A program made the translations under genes and the position numbers. Positions 34,474-42,890 of a stretch of DNA of 64,000 nt are shown piece by piece; positions within the stretch are counted from its first letter, which is position 1; every line of letters begins with the position of its first letter. Source of the stretch: an uncultured Caryophanales bacterium (GTDB lineage Bacteria > Bacillota_I > Bacilli_A > RFN20 > CAG-826); the NCBI GenBank assembly GCA_946409515.1, contig CAMJWS010000003.1, forward strand, positions 162,215-226,214, in the 5' to 3' direction. Under the pieces are notes generated by a model. That model had not been told where the DNA came from. It ran no database searches and worked only from the letters and a program-made list of their open reading frames with translations.

Positions 34474-35712
34474 ATGAAGAAAAGTTTTGTACGCACATTC
34501 GTAGTCACCGTTCTCGGTATTGGTGCCTTAACATTAACAGCTTGTGATGTTAAAGCTAAAGAATACGTTGCCGGTGAAAAAGTCAAAATTGGTTTAATCA
34601 CATTACATGATAGCCAATCCACATATGACAAGAACTTCATCGACGCTATGGGTGTTGCTGCCAAGAATCTCGGTGCAAGAATCGATGGCGATCCAATCAT
34701 CAAAACAGGTGTTAATGAAGACCAAAGCTGCTTCAACGCTGCAAGAGACTTAGTCAAACAAGGCTGCAACGTTATCTTCGCAGACTCTTTCGGTCATGAA
34801 GAATTCATGCTTAAGGCTGCCAAGAAATGGCCACAAGTCCAATTCTGTCACGCTACAGGTACACAAGCCTTAACTGCTAAACAATCCAATTATCACAATG
34901 CTTTCGCTTCCATCTACGAAGGTCGTTTCTTAGCTGGCTACGCTGCTGGTTTAAAACTCCAAAAGATGGTCGAAGCCGATGCTTTAAAAGAAGCAAACTA
35001 TGATGCCAATGGCAACATCAAACTTGGCTATGTTGGTGCTTTCCCATATGCCGAAGTCGTTTCTGGTTTTACTTCTTGGTATTTAGGCGTTAAAGAAGTC
35101 GTTTCCAACGTCGTTATGGATGTTACATTCACAAAATCTTGGTACGATTTCAATGCTGAAGAAGCTGGCGCTAGAGCCTTAATCAAAGGCGGTGCTGCTT
35201 TAGTTTCTCAACACGCTGACTCCATGGGCGCTCCAGGTGAATGCGAAAAACAAGGTGTCCCAAACGTCACATATAACGTTGAAACAAAAGAAGCTTGCCC
35301 AAATACATACGTTGCATATTCCCGTATCAACTGGGCTCCATACTACGAAGCCGTTGTTAACGCTATGTTCGATGGCAAAGCCATTGCAGGTGAAAGTAAC
35401 AACAACTACACCGGCACAATCGCTACCGGTTCCGTTGAATACAACGTTGCCGATGCTGAAGATTTAGCCAAAGTCAAACTCATTGAAGCCGAACTCAAAG
35501 CTGGCACAAGAAAAGTCTTTGACTGTTCCAAATTCACAGTTGATGGTAAGAACCTCACTTCTTACACCGCTGACGTTGAAGATATGGGCGACTTCGTTCC
35601 AGAATCTGAAGCCATCAAAACAGAAGGTGGCATCACATACTTCGACGAATCCGCAAAACGTAGTGCTCCTTACTTCGATATCATTATCGATGGCATTACC
35701 AAACTCAACTAA
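34474..35712 (+). CDS. BMP-family nucleoside-binding lipoprotein
   Basis: The 412-residue surface lipoprotein has a signal with lipobox LTAC (Cys about 24) and a BMP/PnrA-type binding domain (KIGLITLHDSQSTYDKNF, then NVIFADSFGHEEFM and YEGRFLAGYAAGLK). BMP proteins bind purine nucleosides for ABC import. An AAGGAGGAG ribosome site precedes the ATG. The guanine riboswitch upstream and the ATPase and two permeases downstream define the system. Some 70 residues at the C-terminus extend beyond the usual BMP domain. Confidence 0.94.
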   Translation: MKKSFVRTFVVTVLGIGALTLTACDVKAKEYVAGEKVKIGLITLHDSQSTYDKNFIDAMGVAAKNLGARIDGDPIIKTGVNEDQSCFNAARDLVKQGCNVIFADSFGHEEFMLKAAKKWPQVQFCHATGTQALTAKQSNYHNAFASIYEGRFLAGYAAGLKLQKMVEADALKEANYDANGNIKLGYVGAFPYAEVVSGFTSWYLGVKEVVSNVVMDVTFTKSWYDFNAEEAGARALIKGGAALVSQHADSMGAPGECEKQGVPNVTYNVETKEACPNTYVAYSRINWAPYYEAVVNAMFDGKAIAGESNNNYTGTIATGSVEYNVADAEDLAKVKLIEAELKAGTRKVFDCSKFTVDGKNLTSYTADVEDMGDFVPESEAIKTEGGITYFDESAKRSAPYFDIIIDGITKLN

Positions 35713-35727
35713 TTAAGACAACATTTA

Positions 35728-35759
35728 GGGTTGGCGATGGTTTCACCGCCAGCCCTTTT
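35728..35759 (+). terminator. Intra-operon hairpin/terminator after the binding-protein gene
   Basis: GGGTTGGCG / CGCCAGCCC (one G-U pair) is followed by TTTT, 15 bases past the binding-protein stop and 10 before the ATPase start. Partial termination here would raise binding-protein over transporter levels. Confidence 0.65.
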
Positions 35760-35769
35760 AATTACTTTT

Positions 35770-37422
35770 ATGGAAAACATCAGATTTGAAAACATCACGA
35801 AAATATTCGGTAGTATTGTTGCTAACAACAATGTATCTTTCTCCATCGATACAGGTGAAGTATTTTGTATCTTAGGAGAGAATGGCTCGGGTAAAACAAC
35901 ATTACTGAATGTTCTCGCCGGTATTTACAAGCAAGACGAAGGTCGTGTCTACATTAATGGTAAAGAGGTGAATATTAATTCACCAAAAGATGCCTATGCT
36001 CATAAAATTGGTATGGTCCATCAACATTTCAAATTAGTAAATGTCTTTACCGCTTTTGAAAATATTTCATTAGGTTCAAAAACTAAATATACAGTTCAAC
36101 AAGTTGTTGATTTATGCAATAAGTATGGTTTTAAACTTGATCCATTTAAACGTGTTTACGATATGTCTGTTAGTGAAAAACAAACATTGGAAATAGTTAA
36201 AACACTATTTAGAGGCGTTGATACATTGATTTTAGATGAGCCAACTGCTGTCTTAACTCCACAAGAAATCACACACTTGTTTGATATCATCAGAAACATG
36301 AGGAAAGATGGTAAAACAATTGTTATCATCACCCATAAACTTAACGAAGTTATGGAGATTTCTGATCGCATTGCTATTTTAAGAAAAGGTGAATACATCA
36401 CCACCGTTAAAACAAGTGAAACAAACGAAAAACAACTAGCCGAATTAATGGTTGGCCATAAAATTGATTTAAATATTCATAGAAGCAAAATACCGACAAC
36501 GGGTGTGCGTTTGCATATTGAAAACTTATCCGCCGTCAATAGAGACGGAGAAACCGCGATTAAAGATATTTCTTTCGACTTATATGGCTCTGAAATCTTA
36601 GGTATTGCAGGCATTAGTGGTAGTGGTCAAAAAGAATTATTAGAAACAATCGCAGGCTTAAATAGAGAAACAAATGGCAGCATTATTTTCACCAACCCAA
36701 AGAAAGAACAGCCTGTGACTTTCTTCCATAAAAACATTAAACAAATTAGAGAGCTTGCCGCTGAAGGTAAATTCCATCTTAAAGATGGTTCTCGATGTGA
36801 TTTAACAAATAAATCGAATAAAGAAGTGACCGAAATGGTCAATAATGAAGAAATAATCTTCTATGAAGACGAGATTATTGACCTCAAATATAAAAAGCCT
36901 ATCGAAATTAGAGATTTAGGTATCAAATTATCATTTGTTCCAGAAGATCGTTTAGGTATGGGCTTAGTGGGAAGCATGGACTTAATCGACAATATGATGC
37001 TCAGAAGTTTTAGAAAAGGCCATGCTGGTTTACTTGATAGAAAGAAACCTGCCGCTTTAGCGCAAAAAATTGTTGATGAATTAGAAGTCAAAACCCCAAA
37101 CATTCATACACAAGTTAAAAAGTTATCTGGCGGTAATATCCAAAAAATTCTTGTTGGTAGAGAGTTATCATCTCGCCCAAAAATCTTGATGACTGCTTAC
37201 CCAGTTCGTGGTTTGGATATTAACTCCTCATACTTGATTTATAACTTATTGGATGAGCAAAAGAAAAAAGGCACTTCCATCATCTTTGTCGGTGAAGACT
37301 TAGATGTTTTGATGGCCTTATGCGATAGATTATTAGTTTTAAGCAACGGTCATATTTCTGGCATTGTCGACCCTACAAAAGTCAGCAAAGAAGAAATTGG
37401 CTTATTAATGACAAGGGGGTAA
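35770..37422 (+). CDS. Nucleoside ABC transporter, duplicated ATPase subunit
   Basis: The ATG at 35770 (MENIRFENITKIFG) is the family start; longer in-frame starts would lie inside the terminator hairpin. The 550-residue protein has two ABC domains. The first has Walker A GENGSGKTT (about 36-44) and Walker B LILDEPTAV (about 153). The second has degenerate Walker A GISGSGQKE, LSGGN near 452 and MTAYPVRGLDI in place of Walker B. An extra charged stretch of about 60 residues (roughly 318-380) lies in the second domain. No ribosome site precedes the start. It powers the permease pair encoded directly downstream. Confidence 0.93.
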   Translation: MENIRFENITKIFGSIVANNNVSFSIDTGEVFCILGENGSGKTTLLNVLAGIYKQDEGRVYINGKEVNINSPKDAYAHKIGMVHQHFKLVNVFTAFENISLGSKTKYTVQQVVDLCNKYGFKLDPFKRVYDMSVSEKQTLEIVKTLFRGVDTLILDEPTAVLTPQEITHLFDIIRNMRKDGKTIVIITHKLNEVMEISDRIAILRKGEYITTVKTSETNEKQLAELMVGHKIDLNIHRSKIPTTGVRLHIENLSAVNRDGETAIKDISFDLYGSEILGIAGISGSGQKELLETIAGLNRETNGSIIFTNPKKEQPVTFFHKNIKQIRELAAEGKFHLKDGSRCDLTNKSNKEVTEMVNNEEIIFYEDEIIDLKYKKPIEIRDLGIKLSFVPEDRLGMGLVGSMDLIDNMMLRSFRKGHAGLLDRKKPAALAQKIVDELEVKTPNIHTQVKKLSGGNIQKILVGRELSSRPKILMTAYPVRGLDINSSYLIYNLLDEQKKKGTSIIFVGEDLDVLMALCDRLLVLSNGHISGIVDPTKVSKEEIGLLMTRG

Positions 37423-37425
37423 GGT

Positions 37426-38901
37426 ATGGAAAAAGTTGCAGTTAAAGAAAAAAGAAATTTCAGATTCCCTCTTTATGTCACTAAAAAGATTGGCCTTCCG
37501 GCTTGGAAATACTGGCTTATTCGTATCGTTGGTATCTTAGGCGCCTTCTTATTAGCGGGTATTGTTTGTACAGTGCTTAAGCCTGGCACATTTGGCTTAT
37601 TTTTCTCTGAATTGTTTAGAGGTTGCTTCGATTTTACCGATATCACCACTATTATCGAGTTATTAGTTTTAACTTCTTTGTTATTGTTAATTGCTTTAGC
37701 GTTAACTCCTGCTTTCAAGATGAAATTTTGGAACATTGGTGCTGAAGGTCAAATACTCATTTCCTGCTTAGTTAGCGCTGGTATTGCTAAATTCGCTCCA
37801 TCAGATTTGCCAAATATCGTTATCTTGATTATGGCCTGTGGTGGCGCTATGGTAGCGGGCATTGTTTGGAGTGTTATTCCTGCGATATTCAAAGCCTTCT
37901 TTAACACAAATGAAACATTGTTCTCCTTAATGATGAACTATATCGCCACTGTCTTAGGTGGCCTAGCAGTTTCTGTTTGGATTAAAAGTGGTTCTCAATC
38001 TTTTGGCTTATTGAAACAGGGTATCTTCTCTGAAATTATGGGTAGTACTGGGACTTTAACAATTGTCTTTGCGGTTTTAGTGTTCATCTTAGTGTTCTTC
38101 TACATCAAAAAGAGCATACACGGGTATGAAGTAACTGTTGTTGGTGAGAGTGTTAATACCGCTAGATATGTTGGTATAAACGTTAAAAAAGTAATTATTA
38201 GAACAATGATATTTACTGGTGCAATTATGGGCTTAATTGGCTTCTTAATTGTTTGCGCTATTAACCAGACATTTAATGACTCCATTGTCGGTGGCAAAGG
38301 ATTTACAGGCGTCTTAATTGCCTGGCTAGGTCATTTTGAGCCTGGAGAAATCGCTTTATTCTCCTTCTTGGCCGCAGTTATGGAACAAGGAACCACTACT
38401 GCTGCTTCTGCCATCAGCATGTCATCATTCTTATTCAGTAGTATTTGTACAGGCATTTTCTTCTTTGTGATTATCGCTTGTGAATTCTTCTCAAGTTATC
38501 AAATCAAAGCCCACCACAATAAAGAATTTATGAATTATTATGGCGAGCAAAAAGCTTTAAGAAGAGAAAAATATTCAGTACAAGATCAAGAAGTAAAAGC
38601 ACAATATCGTAAAGATTTTGCCGCTTTCTTTACGACAGTTAAGAACGCAAAAAAAGAAAAAATTAAAGCAGAGAGTAACGCTTTTAAGAGATTTATGAAA
38701 AAAGTTGGCTATGCTCTTTCATATCCATTTATGTGGATAAAAGCACGCCGTACTTTTAATAAGCAAAATAACAGACGCTTCTCATTCCCACGCTTAATGA
38801 AAAACATTGGGTATGGAATCACATATCCGGTGTTTTGGATAGCCTCTCATATTCGTTTTGCCAAGCAAAATAAAAAAGCAATGAAAGGAGAAAACGTATG
38901 A
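37426..38901 (+). CDS. Nucleoside ABC transporter permease with unusual C-terminal repeat extension
   Basis: The 491-residue protein has about ten membrane helices of the BPD_transp_2 (branched-chain/ribose) permease family up to residue 360; NIGAEGQ near 104 and FTGVLIAWLGHFEP near 290 are typical. Beyond this a charged cytoplasmic extension of about 130 residues holds two copies of a 34-residue unit, starting at Phe420 (FKRFMKKVGYALSYPFMWIKA) and Phe454 (FPRLMKNIGYGITYPVFWIAS). Each has an aromatic amphipathic segment and a basic end. Usual homologues lack this tail. It starts four bases after the ATPase stop and overlaps the second permease by four bases. Confidence 0.9.
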   Translation: MEKVAVKEKRNFRFPLYVTKKIGLPAWKYWLIRIVGILGAFLLAGIVCTVLKPGTFGLFFSELFRGCFDFTDITTIIELLVLTSLLLLIALALTPAFKMKFWNIGAEGQILISCLVSAGIAKFAPSDLPNIVILIMACGGAMVAGIVWSVIPAIFKAFFNTNETLFSLMMNYIATVLGGLAVSVWIKSGSQSFGLLKQGIFSEIMGSTGTLTIVFAVLVFILVFFYIKKSIHGYEVTVVGESVNTARYVGINVKKVIIRTMIFTGAIMGLIGFLIVCAINQTFNDSIVGGKGFTGVLIAWLGHFEPGEIALFSFLAAVMEQGTTTAASAISMSSFLFSSICTGIFFFVIIACEFFSSYQIKAHHNKEFMNYYGEQKALRREKYSVQDQEVKAQYRKDFAAFFTTVKNAKKEKIKAESNAFKRFMKKVGYALSYPFMWIKARRTFNKQNNRRFSFPRLMKNIGYGITYPVFWIASHIRFAKQNKKAMKGENV

Positions 38902-39875
38902 ATTTCTTCGAAGTATCAGTGAGTTTCCTCTCGTTAGCTATTAAATTTTCCACTGTCTTCCTATTTGGTGCGACAGGCGAAATTATCAATCAAAAATCAG
39001 GACATTTAAATATGGGCACACCAGGTATTATGTACTTTGGTGCTTTAGGCGGTGTTTTAGGTGAACGCATTTATATTATGTGCACACCTGCTACTGCACC
39101 ACTAAATCCGTTCCTTATTGTCTTAATCCCTGTATTATTTGCCGTTATCTTTGGTGCATTTGGTGGTTTAATTTTCTCTTTCTTCACCGTCACATTGCAC
39201 TGCAATCAAAACGTTACTGGTTTAACATTAACCACATTAGGCGTTGGTGTTTCTTGTTTATTCATCAGTGGTATGCCAATGGATAGAATGGCAGAAGCTG
39301 GCTTGCAAATGCAAAGTGCTTTCCCAGATTATCAGAAACTTGGTTGGTTTGGTGAAATATTCTTATCACAATCATGGTTTACATATCTAGGCATTGCTAT
39401 TGCAATTGCCACCGCAATTATCATTAGTAAAACTAAAGTTGGTTTGAACTTAAGAGCAGTTGGTGAAAACGCTGCCGCTGCTGATAGCGCTGGTATTAAT
39501 GTTAATGCCTATCGTTATATTGCCACTATTATTGGTGGTGCTATTGCCGGTATCGGTGGCGCCTTCTATGAATTAGATAAAACAAAAGGTATGTTTAACA
39601 TCGCTGATGGTATCGATGCCTTTGGCTGGTTAGCGTTATGTATCGTTATTTTCTCAATGTGGAAACCATTAATTGCCATCTTCGCATCGTTCGGATTTGC
39701 GTGTTTATCAATCCTTCCATCATTTGTGACTGGTAATGACTACATCACTTATGGTTTCAAAATGCTTCCATATGTCGCAACATTGCTTGTGTTAATTATC
39801 ACTTCGGTTATTAATAGTAAGAAAGCACAGGCTCCGGCATCGCTGGGTGTAACGTATTTTAGAGAAGATAGATAG
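38898..39875 (+). CDS. Nucleoside ABC transporter, second permease subunit
   Basis: The 325-residue membrane protein of the BPD_transp_2 family (GATGEIINQKSGHLNMGTPGIM near residue 25 and the LRAVGENAAAADSAGINV loop near 190) pairs with the preceding permease. It overlaps that gene by four bases (ATGA). It is the last gene of the riboswitch-controlled operon and is followed by a terminator. Confidence 0.94.
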   Translation: MNFFEVSVSFLSLAIKFSTVFLFGATGEIINQKSGHLNMGTPGIMYFGALGGVLGERIYIMCTPATAPLNPFLIVLIPVLFAVIFGAFGGLIFSFFTVTLHCNQNVTGLTLTTLGVGVSCLFISGMPMDRMAEAGLQMQSAFPDYQKLGWFGEIFLSQSWFTYLGIAIAIATAIIISKTKVGLNLRAVGENAAAADSAGINVNAYRYIATIIGGAIAGIGGAFYELDKTKGMFNIADGIDAFGWLALCIVIFSMWKPLIAIFASFGFACLSILPSFVTGNDYITYGFKMLPYVATLLVLIITSVINSKKAQAPASLGVTYFREDR

Positions 39876-39881
39876 TAAATT

Positions 39882-39907
39882 AGCCCTTTGAAATAAGGGC
39901 TTTTTAT
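39882..39907 (+). terminator. Terminator of the nucleoside importer operon
   Basis: AGCCCTT / AAGGGCT with a 6-base loop is followed by TTTTATTT, 7 bases beyond the last permease stop. Confidence 0.88.
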
Positions 39908-39938
39908 TTCACTTATATCTTAGTAAGTTGCCTTTTGC

Positions 39939-39967
39939 TTGCTTTAATTTATTAAAACAAATAATAT
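39939..39967 (+). promoter_or_regulatory. Promoter of the first repeat lipoprotein
   Basis: TTGCTT and TAATAT are separated by 17 bases, 40 bases before the start. A similar arrangement (TTGTTT, 17 bases, TAACAT) precedes the second repeat lipoprotein near 42830-42858. Confidence 0.6.
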
Positions 39968-40006
39968 TTTAGGCATAAAAGTTAATCTCTAGAGAAAGGA
40001 GACACT

Positions 40007-42748
40007 ATGAAAAAGAATATTAAATTATTACTCCTAGTCGCAATGGCCACTGGTGTGATGGTTGGTTGTAATGACACTACTTCCACAAGTAACAACACAT
40101 CCAGTAGCGATACAAGTTTACCTAGTGATTCAAGATCCGGTGATAATCCATCTACTTCAATTCCTCCAGTAAGTAGTACATCTTCAAGCAGCACTTCTGT
40201 TGCTCCTACATTAACAGGTATTACATTAGATACCGCTAATGTTAAGAAAACTTATGAACAAGGTGAAAAATTAGATTTAACAGGCTTAGTGGTTACCGCT
40301 AATTACAGTGACAACACTACTGAAGTAGTTACTAACTACACTACCAACCCTGCTAACGGTGCTACTTTAAACAATACTGGCGCTATTCCAGTTACTATTG
40401 CATATGGAACAGTCACTAATTCATTTAGCGTTATTGTCAGTAAGCCAAGTAAAAAGGCATGGACTGATGCAGAAGCTAAAATCATGTCTAATCATTTATA
40501 TGGATATGTTCTTCCATTTACTGGTTCAGAAGCAGCAGTAGTTGCTTATGACGAAGAAAATGACGCTGTTACTATCCAAGGTGGAACAGCAGATGCAACT
40601 GCGCTTTCTAGTTATGCCGCTAAGATTGTTGCAGACGGTTTTAAAAACGTTAATCCAAATGGTTATGTCTATGAAAAAGAGGTAACAGTTAATACCGCTA
40701 CAAGGCACTTAAGAGTGGCTTTTGCTAATGTTGAAAGTAGATTCTATTTAGAAGCATACGATCCATATTACTATACCTTCCCTACTGCTTTCGCTTCAGA
40801 AATTGCAGCAGGAGCATTTGGTTCTAATGAAGTTCCACCCGCCTTTAATGCGGATTATTACGAAGTATCCTCTAGTGATTATGGTATTTATTGCTACACA
40901 AATACAACAGACGCATTAGATACTTACACCACTGCTTTAAATGCCGCTAACTGGAACGTTTTAGATGAATTAAATCAAGGTTTTAAGGTTGCGATTTCCC
41001 CAGATGGAAAATACTGTGTTAACTATGACTACAATGCTGAATATAAGAGTTTAGATATCTTCTTTGGTCCACTTAGTTATTGGAATACAAAAGTAATTGA
41101 AGACTTCTATAACAAATATAACGGCTATGTCGTTAATATACCTGCACTTAATGTCACTAATGGCGAATATATCTTTAAAGAATCTGATGTTAATGAGCAA
41201 GCTTATGCCTATGGAGTGTATGAAGCTATCCACGCTTTTATGTATGTCTATGGTGCAAATGAACAAGACTTAGTCAGCTATGCTGATTCAATAAAAACAA
41301 GTGGTTGGGAAGTCGAAAAATACGGTAACATCTACTATGCATATTTAACAATCGCTGATAAAGGTATTGCGAGATTAGAATTCGAATATAGCGCAAAATA
41401 TAATGCCGCTATTTTCACCATCTACTATAAGTTAGATCCAATCCCATTAGCCAATTGGCCAACTGATGAAATTAAAACATTATTAGGTGACTACACTATC
41501 GGCACAGTTCCAGCATTTACTGGCACTAATAAAGGTTTTGTCATCTTAAACGATATGTTTGGTATCGGTGTATTAGTTAAGGTCGAAAGAGGCACTGAAG
41601 ACGCCGCTATCGAAGCATATAAAACCGATTTAGCAAATGCTGGCTATACCGATTATGATGAAGACTCAACAACATACACTAATCCAAATAGTGAAATTAC
41701 TATTAAAGTATATTCCGCAGAAAAAGGTTCCATCACTATCGATTTTGCTAAGACTGGTAAGACAAAAGCGTTCCCGTCTAGCTTAATTTCTAGTTATTTC
41801 TTAGGTAGTGATACTGTTCCAGCCCTTGCTGGCGCTAACGGATATGAATATAAAATCGTTGGTGAAGAAGATATTCAAATCACATGTGTTTATGGCGCTG
41901 CTGATGCTGCATCAAGCGCTCAAGGTCAATACATGACCCTTTTGCAAAATGCACAATATGCATTTGATTCCACTACACAAAAAATGGTTTCAAAAAATAA
42001 TCAATTCCAAATTTATTTCTTTGTTAAAGATGGTTCATTAGTGATTAATGTTCATGGCACACCTAAATCCGCTTTCGTCTCATTATGGCCAACCGCTAAG
42101 ATCGCACAATTATTTGCTAGCCAAGGCTATACAGATGAACTTCCATCTTATGATGAAATCTGTGACGACATTACAGCTGATACAAACTATGACGGCAGCA
42201 TCTTTGTTCTTATCGAAGTTGATAATAAGGACCAAGTGAAGAGTGACTATATGAATTTATTACAAGCCGCTAACTTCACATATGATTACGCTAGTTCAAC
42301 AAATTACGATGATGTTTTTAAATCACCAAATAACCAATACACAGTCGCAGTAAGCACAAATAGATTTGGTGTATCATTAACAATTAAGAAAATTGATAAC
42401 GGCGGACAAGGTGAAAGTACATTCCCAATGACGAGACTTGTGGAATTGTTCCCAGGAGCTGATGGTGTTCTCCCATCAATCAATAACAGCAATGCAACTT
42501 ATGAGTTGGATGATAGTTTTTCAGGTGAAGCTTCTTTAAAAGTTAGTTTCAGCTCAAGTGAAACCGCTGTTGCTGTTTGTGCAGAATATATTACGGCCCT
42601 TACTACCGCTCAATTTACAAGTGAAACAGTTTGGGGTATGGATGTTTACGTTTCTCCGGATAGATCGTTCATGGTAGAAGTAGACGATTCACAAATTAGC
42701 AATGGATATTTCACACTATATTTTATGGATACCTACGGAGCTGTGTAG
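40007..42748 (+). CDS. Repeat-built surface lipoprotein A (one Ig-like domain, about seven repeats)
   Basis: The 913-residue protein has a lipoprotein signal with lipobox VMVGC (Cys 21), a Ser/Thr-rich linker to about 70, one bacterial Ig-like (group 3) domain (about 72-148, LTGITLDTANVKKTY) and then about seven units of 90-125 residues. Units begin with W/F-P-T plus a hydrophobic helix, then a VPAF/LPAY-like turn, an AxxAYxxxLxxAG(Y/F) helix and a YxSPNxQxxI strand. No catalytic motif is visible. It is probably a surface adhesin, binding or scaffold protein. A paralogue follows directly. AAAGGAG lies 6 bases before the ATG. Confidence 0.8.
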   Translation: MKKNIKLLLLVAMATGVMVGCNDTTSTSNNTSSSDTSLPSDSRSGDNPSTSIPPVSSTSSSSTSVAPTLTGITLDTANVKKTYEQGEKLDLTGLVVTANYSDNTTEVVTNYTTNPANGATLNNTGAIPVTIAYGTVTNSFSVIVSKPSKKAWTDAEAKIMSNHLYGYVLPFTGSEAAVVAYDEENDAVTIQGGTADATALSSYAAKIVADGFKNVNPNGYVYEKEVTVNTATRHLRVAFANVESRFYLEAYDPYYYTFPTAFASEIAAGAFGSNEVPPAFNADYYEVSSSDYGIYCYTNTTDALDTYTTALNAANWNVLDELNQGFKVAISPDGKYCVNYDYNAEYKSLDIFFGPLSYWNTKVIEDFYNKYNGYVVNIPALNVTNGEYIFKESDVNEQAYAYGVYEAIHAFMYVYGANEQDLVSYADSIKTSGWEVEKYGNIYYAYLTIADKGIARLEFEYSAKYNAAIFTIYYKLDPIPLANWPTDEIKTLLGDYTIGTVPAFTGTNKGFVILNDMFGIGVLVKVERGTEDAAIEAYKTDLANAGYTDYDEDSTTYTNPNSEITIKVYSAEKGSITIDFAKTGKTKAFPSSLISSYFLGSDTVPALAGANGYEYKIVGEEDIQITCVYGAADAASSAQGQYMTLLQNAQYAFDSTTQKMVSKNNQFQIYFFVKDGSLVINVHGTPKSAFVSLWPTAKIAQLFASQGYTDELPSYDEICDDITADTNYDGSIFVLIEVDNKDQVKSDYMNLLQAANFTYDYASSTNYDDVFKSPNNQYTVAVSTNRFGVSLTIKKIDNGGQGESTFPMTRLVELFPGADGVLPSINNSNATYELDDSFSGEASLKVSFSSSETAVAVCAEYITALTTAQFTSETVWGMDVYVSPDRSFMVEVDDSQISNGYFTLYFMDTYGAV

Positions 42749-42766
42749 GAAATAAGATTATCAAAA

Positions 42767-42797
42767 AAAGACTTATCATTTGATAGGTCTTTTTTTA
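42767..42797. terminator. Terminator between the two repeat lipoproteins
   Basis: AAAGACTTATC / GATAGGTCTTT (one G-U pair) is flanked by an A run and followed by T7. Confidence 0.88.
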
Positions 42798-42853
42798 TTT
42801 TTCCAGATATTTGATTCATTTCTATTGTTTTTACTACGAAAAACAAATAACAT

Positions 42854-42868
42854 TGTAAACGTGTGTTT
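42854..42868 (+). promoter_or_regulatory. Possible CcpA-like site before lipoprotein B
   Basis: The core TTGTAAACGTG keeps the TGTAAACG half of the cre consensus but differs at two later positions. TAAAC-GTGT-GTTTA is also a small inverted repeat. It lies just after the putative -10 box. Confidence 0.3.
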
Positions 42869-42890
42869 ATATTCGAGAAAGGAAAGGAAT

